Shown here piece after piece: positions 1 to 8,604 of a stretch of DNA of 64,000 nt. How positions within the stretch are numbered: the stretch's first letter is position 1; the number at the start of each line of letters is the position of its first letter. The DNA lies in NCBI RefSeq assembly GCF_013377255.1, contig NZ_CP016614.1, forward strand, positions 265,501 through 329,500, in the 5' to 3' direction. Source of the stretch: Mannheimia granulomatis. GTDB taxonomy: Bacteria > Pseudomonadota > Gammaproteobacteria > Enterobacterales > Pasteurellaceae. The notes beneath the pieces were generated by a model, which had not been told where the DNA came from, did no database searches, and saw only the letters and a list, made by a program, of their open reading frames with translations. Made by a program: the position numbers and the translations under genes.

Positions 1-536
1 TCGTCATTCACTTCTGCCATATAGCGATCCACTTCCTCAGGCGTTTGGATACCTGTACCCATATGGTGATGCAAGCAGACTTTCATCCCTTTCTCCGCTG
101 CCAGTTTTGCCAGCTCGTTATAACCTTCTGCCATACGTTTCCAGTCGGCATCGTCAAACACCGGTTTTTCTTTGAAGACAGATTTAGTCGTGCCTTGAAT
201 ACTGCGACTCTGCTCGGAACAGCCGATCACTTTTGCGCCCATGGCGTGTAAGAAATCGCGGTGTTTGATGAACTCGGCGATGGTTTCTTCGCGTTTACCG
301 TCCACAAAGAAGGTACTGAACCACGCATTACAGATTTGAATGCCACGTACCTCTAATTTGTGTTTTAGCACTTCGACATCACGTGGGTATTTGTTACCCA
401 CTTCGCAGCCGGTGTAGCCCGCTAAGGCCATTTCACTGACGCATTGTTCGAACGTATTTTCTGCACCCAGTTCAGGCAAGTCATCGTTTGTCCAGCCGAT
501 AGGGGCGATACCTAATTGAATGTTTTCTGCTTTCAT
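1..536 (-). CDS. iolE: Myo-inosose-2 dehydratase IolE (partial, C-terminus outside window)
   Basis: Reading the minus strand from the ATG at 536 gives a product beginning MKAENIQLGIAPIGWTNDDL, which I recognise as the start of inosose dehydratase. This enzyme dehydrates 2-keto-myo-inositol to 3D-trihydroxycyclohexane-1,2-dione in the cytoplasm. About 178 codons are visible before the window edge. Visible parts include the TIM-barrel segment with GCEVGNKYP and the metal-site region CLHHHMGTGIQTPEEVDRYM. An AAGAGG ribosome-binding site precedes the start. iolD lies 124 bases upstream on the same strand, the next enzyme of the pathway, which supports the call. Confidence 0.9.
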   Translation of the reverse strand, partial: MKAENIQLGIAPIGWTNDDLPELGAENTFEQCVSEMALAGYTGCEVGNKYPRDVEVLKHKLEVRGIQICNAWFSTFFVDGKREETIAEFIKHRDFLHAMGAKVIGCSEQSRSIQGTTKSVFKEKPVFDDADWKRMAEGYNELAKLAAEKGMKVCLHHHMGTGIQTPEEVDRYMAEVND

Positions 537-574
537 AGAGAAACCTCTTGGTTTGTAGAGAGATAATTAAGAGA

Positions 575-619
575 ACAAGCGGTAGATTTTGTAAAAAAAT
601 TTGCAAATTTGACCGCTTG
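575..619. repeat. Inverted pair of DNA-uptake sequences between iolD and iolE
   Basis: ACAAGCGGT at 575-583 faces ACCGCTTG at 612-619, with an A/T-rich loop containing TTTGCAAA. It can fold as a stem-loop. Such opposed uptake sequences are common as hairpins or terminators in Pasteurellaceae; here the pair lies inside what looks like the iolD-iolE transcript. Confidence 0.75.
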
Positions 620-624
620 ATGTT

Positions 625-652
625 CCCCCTCTTTGCTAAAGAGGGGGATTTG
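625..652. terminator. Strong 10-bp G/C-rich hairpin
   Basis: CCCCCTCTTT at 625-634 pairs perfectly with AAAGAGGGGG at 638-647 across a 3-base loop. A T-rich run follows on the plus strand, so it would terminate rightward transcription best. The flanking genes run leftward, so in their transcript it is a stable intercistronic hairpin that could lower iolE expression relative to iolD. Confidence 0.6.
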
Positions 653-660
653 TTTTTTAA

Positions 661-2595
661 CTAATACTTCCGAGCCTTCGCTAACTGCTCTTCGGAGCGT
701 TGGCGGGCTTGTTGAATGCGCTCGCTTTCCGACACTTCCGCTACGCCAACGTGCCACCAACAGCCGTAGCCGTGTGCCATGGTTTTCGGCAACACTTTAA
801 TATCAATCAGCGTTGAAACAGTTTGCTGTTTCGCATCTTGAAGGGCTGCGCGCAGTTCGGCTTCGTTAGTCACTCGGTAAGTTTTACAGCCGTAGGCTTC
901 GGCGTTTTTCGCGAAATCAATCGGCACTAAACCGCCGTTGAGCTGGTTGCTTTGTGCGTTGCGGAAACGGAATTCCGTGCCGAAGCTGTCCATACCGTTG
1001 CCGATTTGCAGGTTGTTGATACAGCCGTTTGCCATATTGTCGAACAGCACTACGTTGATTTTTTTACCTTCTTGGATAGAAGTCACTAACTCGGTGTGCG
1101 CCATTAAGTAAGAGCCGTCGCCGAGTAAGGCGTAAACTTCTTGCTCAGGACGGGCAATTTTCACACCAACCGCTGCGCTTACTTCGTAACCCATACAAGA
1201 GTAGCCATACTCGAGGTGGTAGGTCTCTTCGCCTTTGCTCAACCAAGTGCGTTGTAAATCGCCCGGCAAGCTACCGGCGGCAGCGACGATAATACCATCG
1301 TTTTCAATCGTTTCGTTCACGATGCCAAGCACTTGTGATTGTGTTAATTGTGAGCCGGTGAGTTGGATAAATTCTTTGTGAACCGCTTTATGATCCAAGT
1401 TATCGTTGATTTCAGGGGTGAAATTCTGGCTGTATTGCACCGCACGTAGGCGTTTGATTTCTTCAGCAAAGTCTGCTTTGGCGGTGGTAATTTCATTACC
1501 CCATTGTGCTTGATAGCTGCTTGGCAGCTTGGTAAGCAATGCTTCGAGTGTCGCCTTGGCATCGGCAACAATTTGTACGCCGTCTAATTTATAGGCATCG
1601 AAACGTGCCACATTGATGTTTAAGAACTGCACGTCCGGATGTTGGAATATCCATTTCGAAGACGTGGTGAAATCGGTGTAGCGTGTGCCGATACCGATCA
1701 CCAAATCTGCCTCTTTCGCTAAGCGGTTTGCCGCCAAGCAACCGGTTTCACCGACACCGCCGACATTCAATTCATAATCGGAAACCACCGCACTTTTACC
1801 CGCTTGGGTTTCCGCAAACGGAATGCCGAACTGTTTTGCAAATTTTTGCAGGATTTGACCCGCTTGTGAGTAACGCACACCGCCACCGCAGACGATCAGC
1901 GGCTTTTTCTTGGCGGTAATTAGTTTCACCGCATCGTTCAGCATCGCTTTGGTCGGCAGATTACGCTCTAAACGGTGAACGCGTTTTTGCAGGAAGCTGT
2001 TCGGGAAGTCGAAGCTTTCTGCTTGCACATCTTGCGGAAGTGCAATCGTCACTGCACCGGTTTCTGCCGGATCGGTTAAAACACGAAACGCATTGATACA
2101 GGCACTCATTAACTGCTCCGGACGTTGCACACGATCCCAGTATTTGCTGACGGCACGGAAGGCATCGTTGGTACTGATGCTTAAATCGTAAGATTGCTCG
2201 ATTTGTTGTAGCACAGGGTCTGGCTGGCGGGTGGCAAATACATCGCCGGGTAACAATAGAAGAGGAATGCGGTTAGCAGTTGCCGTGGCGGCCGCAGTCA
2301 CCATATTCGCTGCTCCCGGGCCAACAGAGGAGGTACACGCGATGATTTTTTGGCGCAGGTTCTGTTTGGCAAAACCCATCGCCAAATGTGCCATCCCTTG
2401 CTCGTTTCTACCTTGGTATAAGGTTAGCCCGCCAGAATTTTGCGCTAACGCTTGCCCGATACCCAGCACATTGCCGTGGCCAAAAATGGCCACAACGCCG
2501 TGAACAAATTTGATCTCTTTACCATCAACTTCAATATATTGATTATCCAAAAATTGAATGAGAGCTTGTGCGACAGTTAATCGAGTAGTTTGCAT
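661..2595 (-). CDS. iolD: 3D-(3,5/4)-trihydroxycyclohexane-1,2-dione acylhydrolase IolD
   Basis: A 644-residue thiamine-diphosphate enzyme of the acetolactate-synthase fold. It opens the ring of the cyclic dione to 5-deoxyglucuronate in cytoplasmic myo-inositol breakdown. The ThDP-binding domain is at the N-terminus. A central domain follows, and a C-terminal domain carries the GDG...NN cofactor motif, with GDGSYLMAHTEL starting near residue 492 and NMANGCINN about 30 residues later. Length is normal for the family. The ATG at 2595 is preceded by AGAGG. It is divergent from iolC and upstream of iolE, forming a leftward iolDE transcript whose other members probably continue beyond the window. 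Two matching dyads in the divergent promoter are likely operators. Confidence 0.95.
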   Translation of the reverse strand: MQTTRLTVAQALIQFLDNQYIEVDGKEIKFVHGVVAIFGHGNVLGIGQALAQNSGGLTLYQGRNEQGMAHLAMGFAKQNLRQKIIACTSSVGPGAANMVTAAATATANRIPLLLLPGDVFATRQPDPVLQQIEQSYDLSISTNDAFRAVSKYWDRVQRPEQLMSACINAFRVLTDPAETGAVTIALPQDVQAESFDFPNSFLQKRVHRLERNLPTKAMLNDAVKLITAKKKPLIVCGGGVRYSQAGQILQKFAKQFGIPFAETQAGKSAVVSDYELNVGGVGETGCLAANRLAKEADLVIGIGTRYTDFTTSSKWIFQHPDVQFLNINVARFDAYKLDGVQIVADAKATLEALLTKLPSSYQAQWGNEITTAKADFAEEIKRLRAVQYSQNFTPEINDNLDHKAVHKEFIQLTGSQLTQSQVLGIVNETIENDGIIVAAAGSLPGDLQRTWLSKGEETYHLEYGYSCMGYEVSAAVGVKIARPEQEVYALLGDGSYLMAHTELVTSIQEGKKINVVLFDNMANGCINNLQIGNGMDSFGTEFRFRNAQSNQLNGGLVPIDFAKNAEAYGCKTYRVTNEAELRAALQDAKQQTVSTLIDIKVLPKTMAHGYGCWWHVGVAEVSESERIQQARQRSEEQLAKARKY

Positions 2596-2660
2596 AAAAA
2601 CCTCTGCGTGATGAATAGTGGTGATTTACAAGCGGTGTTTTTTCACTAAAAACCTACAAA

Positions 2661-2676
2661 TGAAAAATTTGTTTCA
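2661..2676. promoter_or_regulatory. Candidate inositol-regulator operator 1
   Basis: TGAAAAATTTGTTTCA, a TGAAA/TTTCA dyad in the iolD-iolC divergent region. It differs from the second site at 2798-2813 only at three central positions. RpiR-family regulators bind such dyads, and an RpiR-family gene lies next to iolC, so assignment to that protein is an inference. Confidence 0.55.
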
Positions 2677-2797
2677 TTTATAGTGTAATCATAGTCGAAA
2701 AAAATCGGGTTAGCTATCGTATTTCTAAAAAATGGCGGAGTTTTATGTAAATTTGCGAACTAAGTCACATAATTGATAATTTCAATATAATTAAAAT

Positions 2798-2813
2798 TGA
2801 AATAAATGTTTCA
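2798..2813. promoter_or_regulatory. Candidate inositol-regulator operator 2
   Basis: TGAAATAAATGTTTCA, the second copy of the TGAAA-N6-TTTCA dyad, about 50 bases before the iolC start. Together with the first copy it brackets the divergent promoter region 137 bases apart, an arrangement suited to repression of both directions by one dimeric or tetrameric regulator. Confidence 0.55.
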
Positions 2814-2863
2814 TTTTGTATAATAAATGGCGATTTTCAATAAATTCACTACAAGGAGCGATT

Positions 2864-4780
2864 ATGGCTACAGTAAATCATCAAGATCGTCCTCTTGATC
2901 TTATCTGTTTAGGGCGTGTTGCGGTCGATCTCTACGGCCAGCAAATCGGATCTCGTTTAGAAGAGATGACGACTTTCTCAAAATATCTTGGCGGTTCATC
3001 AGGTAATGTGGCATACGGCACCGCGGTGCAAGGCCTACGTTCGTCGATGTTGGCGCGTGTGGGCGATGAACATATGGGACGTTTCCTGCGCGAAGAACTG
3101 CAAAGTGTCGGTGTGGACACCAGCCACTTGATTACCGATAAAGAGCGTTTAACCGCACTGGTGATTTTGGGCATTAAAGATAAAGAGACCTTTCCGCTGA
3201 TTTTCTACCGTGATAACTGTGCGGATATGGCAATCACCAAAGACGATTTCAGCGAAGCCTATATCGCTTCCAGCCGTGCATTGGCCATCACCGGCACGCA
3301 TTTATCCAATCCGAAAACCCGTGAAGCGGTGCTGACAGCGTTAGAATATGCGGGCAGAAATGAGGTGAAACGTGCATTGGACATTGACTATCGCCCGGTG
3401 CTATGGGGGCTGACCTCGCTCGGCGATGGCGAAACCCGTTATATCGATAGCGCAGAAGTGACAAAATCTCTGCAAGAAGTGCTACACCACTTTGATCTGA
3501 TTGTCGGCACAGAAGAAGAGTTCCACATCGCTGGCGGTTCAACCGACACGTTCACTGCTTTAAAAAACGTGCGTAAAGTCTCCAATGCCGTATTAGTCTG
3601 CAAACGTGGTGCACTCGGTTGCTCGGTATTTGAAGGCGAACTGCCGAATGATTTAGACGGTGGTTTGAATGTGTATGGTGTGCGTGTCGAAGTGTTGAAC
3701 GTGCTGGGCGCAGGCGATGCGTTTATGTCAGGCTTACTGCGTGGCTACTTAAATAATGAAGGCTGGGAGCAAGCGTGCCGTTATGCGAATGCATGTGGTG
3801 CGTTGGTGGTTTCCCGCCACGGCTGCTCGCCGGCAATGCCAACCAAACGTGAATTAGACGACTACTTAACCCGTGCGGCCAGCGTGCCACGCCCGGATTT
3901 AGACGAGAGTTTAAACCACTTACACCGTGTAACAACCCGTAAAAAATCGTGGGAAAATCTCTGTATTTTTGCGTTTGACCACCGTAAACAGTTGGTGGAT
4001 ATGGCCAATAAAGTGGGTGCCGATGTAGCGCGTTTACCGAAACTCAAACAGCTGCTGTTAAAAGCGATGGAGCAGACCGCCGCAGCGGCAGGCCTTCCAC
4101 AAAATCAAGCAGGAATTTTGGCGGATACTACATTCGGACAAGATGCACTGAATGAAATTACCGGCAAAAACTACTGGATTGCCCGCCCGATCGAAGAGCC
4201 ATCATCTCGTCCACTTGAATTGGAATACGGCGATTTAGGCACACAGCTTTCCGCTTTCCCGCGTTATCACGTGATCAAATGCTTGGCGTTCTACCACCCA
4301 ACCGATGAAAGCGGTTTAAAAGCTCGCCAAGATCGCAAATTAAAAGAAGTGTACCAAGCGTGCTGCCGCACCGGACACGAGCTGTTGTTAGAAATCATCC
4401 TGCCGGCGGATATGCCTCAGGACGAACACTACTACAACGAAGCAATTACACATTTCTACCAACTCGGCATCAAACCAGAATGGTGGAAACTTCCAGGTGT
4501 TTCAACGGCTCAATGGAAAGCGATTTCCGCCACCATTGACGCCAATGACCCAGACTGCCGTGGTATTCTGATCTTAGGTTTAGACGCACCGCTTGATGTG
4601 TTTAAAGCTACCTTTGAACAGGCGAAAGGCTGTAAAAAAGTCAAAGGCTTTGCGGTTGGCCGCACTATTTTCGGTGAAGCCTCTGAAAAATGGTTGGCCG
4701 GAAAATTAGACGATCAGGGACTGATTAACGCTGTATCGGAAAAATACCGCATCCTGATTGATTTGTGGCAAAAGCGTTAA
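2864..4780 (+). CDS. iolC: 5-dehydro-2-deoxygluconokinase IolC fused to DUF2090 domain
   Basis: The start at 2864 is chosen because AAGGAG sits 7 bases upstream and the product then begins directly with the kinase (MATVNHQDRPLDLICLGRVA). An in-frame ATG 48 bases earlier lacks a ribosome-binding site. The 638-residue protein has two parts. An N-terminal PfkB sugar-kinase domain of about 330 residues carries the NVLGAGDAF anion-hole motif with catalytic Asp near 285. A C-terminal domain of about 300 residues is of the DUF2090 type, an aldolase-like fold. The kinase phosphorylates 5-dehydro-2-deoxygluconate. DUF2090 may supply the following aldolase step, but that is inference. This fusion occurs in other gammaproteobacterial inositol loci. 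It is divergent from iolD and closed by a terminator. Confidence 0.92.
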   Translation: MATVNHQDRPLDLICLGRVAVDLYGQQIGSRLEEMTTFSKYLGGSSGNVAYGTAVQGLRSSMLARVGDEHMGRFLREELQSVGVDTSHLITDKERLTALVILGIKDKETFPLIFYRDNCADMAITKDDFSEAYIASSRALAITGTHLSNPKTREAVLTALEYAGRNEVKRALDIDYRPVLWGLTSLGDGETRYIDSAEVTKSLQEVLHHFDLIVGTEEEFHIAGGSTDTFTALKNVRKVSNAVLVCKRGALGCSVFEGELPNDLDGGLNVYGVRVEVLNVLGAGDAFMSGLLRGYLNNEGWEQACRYANACGALVVSRHGCSPAMPTKRELDDYLTRAASVPRPDLDESLNHLHRVTTRKKSWENLCIFAFDHRKQLVDMANKVGADVARLPKLKQLLLKAMEQTAAAAGLPQNQAGILADTTFGQDALNEITGKNYWIARPIEEPSSRPLELEYGDLGTQLSAFPRYHVIKCLAFYHPTDESGLKARQDRKLKEVYQACCRTGHELLLEIILPADMPQDEHYYNEAITHFYQLGIKPEWWKLPGVSTAQWKAISATIDANDPDCRGILILGLDAPLDVFKATFEQAKGCKKVKGFAVGRTIFGEASEKWLAGKLDDQGLINAVSEKYRILIDLWQKR

Positions 4781-4804
4781 GCACTCACATTTCTCACAGA
4801 TTTG

Positions 4805-4837
4805 AAAACCCCTTGCATACACAAGGGGTTTTGTTTT
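4805..4837 (+). terminator. Rho-independent terminator after iolC
   Basis: AAAACCCCTTG at 4805-4815 pairs perfectly with CAAGGGGTTTT at 4822-4832 across a 6-base loop, followed by a T-rich tail. It ends the iolC message before the regulator gene. Confidence 0.85.
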
Positions 4838-4984
4838 GCAAAAAATCAGAACAAATTGACCGCTTGATGCCCGAATTTTCTGAAAACAGGACATATTAGG
4901 CAAAAGAGATAATTGAAAAAGTTATCTGTTTGCAATTAGAAAAGAGTATAATGAAATAAAAATATCGACTATAGGAATATTGAA

Positions 4985-5812
4985 ATGCATGAACCTACTC
5001 AACTTGCTCATTTTCAAGAAGAAATCCGTAAGCAATATGATGGACTCAGTAAGAGATTAAAACAAGTTGCTCAATATGTGTTAGATAACGGCAATAGTGT
5101 TGTTTTTGATACTGTTTCAACTATTGCTGATAGGGCAAATGTGCCACCTTCTACCTTAATCCGTTTTGCTAATGCATTTGGATTTAGCGGTTTTAATGAG
5201 ATAAAGCAGCTTTTTCGTCAGGATATGATGGAAAATACATCTCGTTATGCTGAGCGAGTACAGTTATTCCGGCAAATTGAGCCGGATGAAAATTCTTCAA
5301 ATGGCACATTAAATCATATTTTAGATGTTTTTGTACAAGGTAATATGCAAGCCTTACAGCAACTTACCAGTCAGGTGAGTTCAGAACAATTAGAACAAAC
5401 AGTAGAAATTTTAAATAGTGCTAAGCGGATTTTTATTGTTGGGTTAAAGCGTTCATTTAGCATTGCTAATTATCTCAATTATGCTTTACATCACTTAGAT
5501 TATGATGTTTTTATGATTGATGGTTCCGGAGGGATGTTTGATGAACAGCTAGGGCGTATTCGAGAAGGTGATGCTGTTATTGCAATCAGCTTTTCTCCTT
5601 ATGCTAATGAAACATTAAATGTTGTAAGTGCAACAGCAAGAACCGGAGTGAAGCATATTGCGATTACTGACAGCCAGCTCAGCCCCTTGCTATCGTTTAG
5701 TGATGTATCTTTTATTATTAAAGAGGCACAAGTTAGTGGTTTCCGCTCCCAATGTGCGACGATGACATTGGCACAGACTATTGCGGTGTCGCTAGCGTTG
5801 AAAAAAGCTTAA
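4985..5812 (+). CDS. RpiR/MurR-family regulator, probable inositol regulator
   Basis: A 275-residue protein with the RpiR architecture. The N-terminal helix-turn-helix (about residues 5-80; TVSTIADRANVPPSTLIRFA is the recognition region) is followed by a C-terminal SIS sugar-isomerase-like domain (about 120-265; RIFIVGLKRSFSIANYL). Family members bind phosphosugars through SIS and control catabolic operons. In Salmonella the inositol regulator IolR is of this family, so the position behind iolC makes that role likely here, acting on the TGAAA-N6-TTTCA dyads. The gene has its own promoter region because a terminator separates it from iolC. The ribosome-binding site is weak (AGGAATATTGAA). It is followed by a bidirectional terminator. 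Confidence 0.85.
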   Translation: MHEPTQLAHFQEEIRKQYDGLSKRLKQVAQYVLDNGNSVVFDTVSTIADRANVPPSTLIRFANAFGFSGFNEIKQLFRQDMMENTSRYAERVQLFRQIEPDENSSNGTLNHILDVFVQGNMQALQQLTSQVSSEQLEQTVEILNSAKRIFIVGLKRSFSIANYLNYALHHLDYDVFMIDGSGGMFDEQLGRIREGDAVIAISFSPYANETLNVVSATARTGVKHIAITDSQLSPLLSFSDVSFIIKEAQVSGFRSQCATMTLAQTIAVSLALKKA

Positions 5813-5840
5813 ATAATAGACCTCTTAGAGGTCTATTATT
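5812..5840. terminator. Bidirectional terminator between convergent genes
   Basis: A perfect 13-bp inverted repeat: AATAATAGACCTC at 5812-5824, loop TTA, and its complement at 5828-5840. The T/A-rich ends serve both the rightward regulator gene and the leftward EIIB gene. Confidence 0.85.
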
Positions 5841-5859
5841 GATGACAGAGATAGTCTAT

Positions 5860-6090
5860 TTATAATAGAGCTTTAATTTCATCACGGTATTGTGCTGATT
5901 TTGTACCAAAAATAATTTGTTGCGTATCAGCGACTTTAACCACATCTACAGCTCCAAGTTTTTTCAACATTGATTTATTTAATAATCGGTTATTATGTAA
6001 TACAACTCTTAAACGAGTTAAACATGCTTCTACCTGTTTAATATTTTCTTTGTTACCGAGAGCTTCTAGAATTTTGTTAATATCAGCCAT
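5860..6090 (-). CDS. Stand-alone PTS EIIB domain (glucose-family type)
   Basis: The start at 6090 is chosen because AGAGGG lies just upstream and the product then begins at the domain boundary (MADINKILEALG). A longer frame starting at 6159 would overlap hldD. The 76 residues are just one EIIB domain of the glucose/N-acetylglucosamine/sucrose PTS family. The phosphorylatable cysteine sits in EACLTRLRVVLHN. No EIIC or EIIA partner is nearby. It lies 35 bases behind hldD on the same strand, so the two are probably cotranscribed. A free EIIB could pass phosphate between PTS proteins or act as a sensor; the role is unknown. Confidence 0.75.
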   Translation of the reverse strand: MADINKILEALGNKENIKQVEACLTRLRVVLHNNRLLNKSMLKKLGAVDVVKVADTQQIIFGTKSAQYRDEIKALL

Positions 6091-6125
6091 ATATCCCTCT
6101 GTGATGCAAATTGTTGGAAATTTAT

Positions 6126-7070
6126 TTAGGAATTTCTGTTTACGGATTGATTTAACCATTCCATATATTCTGCTGTCCCTTGTGCAACGGTTTTGAATGT
6201 ATCTTTATAACCTGCAGCACGGAGATTGGTTAGATCCGCTTGGGTAAATGTTTGATAGCGAGATTTTAAATGTTCAGGGAATGGGATTGTTTCAATTTTT
6301 CCTCTGCCATGATATTTAATAACTGCGTTGGCGACTTCTTCAAAAGATTCTGCTTTACCTGTTCCAAGGTTGAAAATACCTGATACATTATTTTCCCAAG
6401 CCCATAAGTTCACTTTTGCCACATCTTCAACATAGACGAAATCACGTAGGAATTGTTTAGAACCAGCGAATAATTTCGGATTTTCTCCTTTTAACATTTG
6501 GTTATTTAAGTGGAACGCAACGCTTGCCATTGAGCCTTTATGTTGCTCTCGCGGGCCGTATACATTGAAATATTTAAAACCACATACCGGAGAATAAGCT
6601 TCGGGCAAAACACGGCGCACATATTCATCAAATAAGAATTTTGAGTAGCCGTAAGCATTTAATGGTCTTTCAAATTCACGTTTTTCGATAAAGTTATCGG
6701 AACGTCCGCCATAGGTTGCAGCACTTGATGCGTAGAAAAACGGAATTTGGCGATCTAAACAGAAATGTAATAAATCTTTTGAATATTCGTAGTTATTTTG
6801 CATTAGGTATTTCCCATCCCATTCGGTAGTTGCCGAACAAGCACCTTGGTGGAAAATAGCATCAATATAACTAAAGTTATCTCCTGCAATAATAGCTGCA
6901 ATGAAATCTTCTTTATCGCAATAGTCTGCAATATCTAAATCGACCAAATTGATAAATTTTTCACCATTTTTTAGATTATCTACTACTAAAATGTCTTTAC
7001 GACCGATTTTATTTAATGCTTTAATAATATTGCTGCCGATCATACCGGCGCCACCGGTTACAATAATCAT
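6126..7070 (-). CDS. hldD: ADP-L-glycero-D-manno-heptose 6-epimerase
   Basis: A 314-residue short-chain-dehydrogenase-type epimerase (synonyms rfaD, gmhD, waaD) that makes the heptose donor for the lipooligosaccharide core in the cytoplasm. The NADP-binding motif TGGAGMIGSNI is at residues 5-15. SSAATYG supplies the active-site serine and threonine, and YGYSKFLFDEY gives the catalytic Tyr-Lys pair. FKYFNVYGPRE is typical of the sugar-epimerase branch. Length matches the roughly 308 residues of the family. The ATG at 7070 has a weak AAGGAT upstream. It is followed by the small EIIB gene. Confidence 0.95.
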   Translation of the reverse strand: MIIVTGGAGMIGSNIIKALNKIGRKDILVVDNLKNGEKFINLVDLDIADYCDKEDFIAAIIAGDNFSYIDAIFHQGACSATTEWDGKYLMQNNYEYSKDLLHFCLDRQIPFFYASSAATYGGRSDNFIEKREFERPLNAYGYSKFLFDEYVRRVLPEAYSPVCGFKYFNVYGPREQHKGSMASVAFHLNNQMLKGENPKLFAGSKQFLRDFVYVEDVAKVNLWAWENNVSGIFNLGTGKAESFEEVANAVIKYHGRGKIETIPFPEHLKSRYQTFTQADLTNLRAAGYKDTFKTVAQGTAEYMEWLNQSVNRNS

Positions 7071-7172
7071 ATTTTTATCCTTTTTCAGTTAAATTGTGGT
7101 TATTATCGTTTTATCGTTTTGAATTTGCAAATATTTAGGAAATTAGATTTCTTATAGGAGATAAAAGAAAAG

Positions 7173-8216
7173 TTATGATAAATAAACTTTCTGCCCCGAT
7201 TTAGCACTTTCAAATGCTGATTCAATGATTTTCAGCACCCATATTACCTCATCTAATTTCACTGTCGGTTCTGCATTATGGTTGATACAATCATATAAGT
7301 TATCAAGTAAATTTTGGTAACTTGCTTTCACATTGGGATAAGGCTGACGAACAACATCACCATTCACTTCTGTATGCAAAATACCCCATTGTGTTTCTGC
7401 TTCTATATTCCAATTCCCTTTTGGAATAGTGCCATTTTTTAATAAATCTTCTTGGTTATCCGCATTGTGTTTCAGATAAGAACCGAGCTTTCCATGTAAA
7501 ACAAAGGTTGGGCTTGGCTCACGGGCATATTTACTGGCTTTTAGTACCATTTTAAAACCATTAGCATAATAGAGCTGAATATCGAAATTATCATCCACTA
7601 ATGCACCTTCGTGCTGATAGCGAATATCTGCATATACCGCTTGTGGTTTTCCGAATAAATAAAGTGTTTGGTCAATCAAGTGCACGCCTAAGTCATAGAC
7701 TAAACCTGTCCCTTTATCACCTGCTTCTTTCCAAGCTTTCGTATTTTTCTCTTTAGCATAGCGATCAAAGCGGATTTCACTATCCACCGGCTCACCTAAC
7801 AACCCCTGCTGCATAATGGATTTTGCGGTGGCAATATGGCTATCCCAACGGCGATTTTGGTAAACATAAAGGACTTTACCTTGTTTTTTTGCTAATTCGG
7901 CTAATTCGATAGCTTCTGTTGAACTGGCTACCAGTGGCTTTTCTACTAAAACATGCTTATTTGCTAAAAGAGCCTCTTTCACCATTGTATAATGGGTTTG
8001 ATTCGGCGTAGTAATCACGACTAAATCAATTTCTGGGGTTAAAAGGGCGGAAAATTCTCGTACAGTTTCTACATTAGGCAGCCATTGTGCCGCATTATTA
8101 GTGCTTCGTTCATACACCTTACGTACATAAAAACGTGGATCTTGTTTGAAAAACGGAATATGAAAAACACGACTGGAATAACCTGCTCCGGAGATAGCAA
8201 TATTGATAGGTTGCAT
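7173..8216 (-). CDS. Gfo/Idh/MocA-family NAD(P)-dependent oxidoreductase
   Basis: A 347-residue protein with an N-terminal Rossmann fold (NIAISGAGYSSRVFHIPFF near residues 5-23) and the family signature HVLVEKPL near residue 90. The C-terminal part is an alpha/beta substrate domain with YDLGVHLIDQTLYLFG. Members oxidise or reduce sugars, inositols and their derivatives; YdgJ/YhhX-like proteins are the nearest I recognise. The inositol genes are close by, but the regulator, EIIB and hldD genes intervene, so a link to inositol is only a possibility. The ATG at 8216 has AGGATTTTCT upstream. Confidence 0.85.
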   Translation of the reverse strand: MQPINIAISGAGYSSRVFHIPFFKQDPRFYVRKVYERSTNNAAQWLPNVETVREFSALLTPEIDLVVITTPNQTHYTMVKEALLANKHVLVEKPLVASSTEAIELAELAKKQGKVLYVYQNRRWDSHIATAKSIMQQGLLGEPVDSEIRFDRYAKEKNTKAWKEAGDKGTGLVYDLGVHLIDQTLYLFGKPQAVYADIRYQHEGALVDDNFDIQLYYANGFKMVLKASKYAREPSPTFVLHGKLGSYLKHNADNQEDLLKNGTIPKGNWNIEAETQWGILHTEVNGDVVRQPYPNVKASYQNLLDNLYDCINHNAEPTVKLDEVIWVLKIIESAFESAKSGQKVYLS

Positions 8217-8257
8217 AGAAAATCCTCATAAAATTTTTATATTGTTTGCTTAAATAA

Positions 8258-8315
8258 ACAAGCGGTCAGATTTTGGGAAAATTTTGCAAAAAATAGATAA
8301 AATACGATCGCTTGT
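8258..8315. repeat. Inverted uptake-sequence pair (one arm degenerate)
   Basis: ACAAGCGGTC at 8258-8267 faces GATCGCTTGT at 8306-8315, which has one mismatch to the consensus complement. The loop contains TTTGCAAAA. It is placed to terminate the leftward lipoprotein gene. Confidence 0.65.
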
Positions 8316-8319
8316 TTAA

Positions 8320-8604
8320 CTAATAATAGGTTTTGCAAACAATATCTTTTTCTTCGCAAAATATGTCACTATGGTTTGCAAGGCATTGCTTTTGTACATT
8401 TAATTTAGCCCTACCTCGGTTACTATGTTCACTACGATATTCCTGAGTAAATGGCTTTAGAGTACAAATGTGAACCGCTCTGGAATCAATTTGATCCGGA
8501 ACATCAATTATAATTGGCATAGGGACGCCGGCTTGCTCTGTTGGAGCAACCGGTACAACACAACCACTTAATAGTATGCTTAAACTCATTAACCAATAAC
8601 GCAT
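8320..8604 (-). CDS. Small lipoprotein of unknown function
   Basis: A 94-residue product that starts with a short hydrophobic signal ending in the lipobox LLSGC (Cys15), so it should be lipid-anchored after processing. The mature part is polar and contains five further cysteines (CTLKP, KQC, IFC, DIVC), suggesting disulfides in the periplasm. A good AAGGAG site precedes the ATG. I do not recognise a family. It lies downstream of the sigma/anti-sigma pair on the same strand and could belong to that regulon, but a 141-base gap separates them. Confidence 0.65.
   Translation of the reverse strand: MRYWLMSLSILLSGCVVPVAPTEQAGVPMPIIIDVPDQIDSRAVHICTLKPFTQEYRSEHSNRGRAKLNVQKQCLANHSDIFCEEKDIVCKTYY

Noticed and set aside
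625..652. The G/C-rich hairpin as the normal end of the iolD transcript
   Set aside because: The T tract lies on the plus strand, opposite to iolD and iolE, so it is listed only as a hairpin/terminator without assigning it to iolD.
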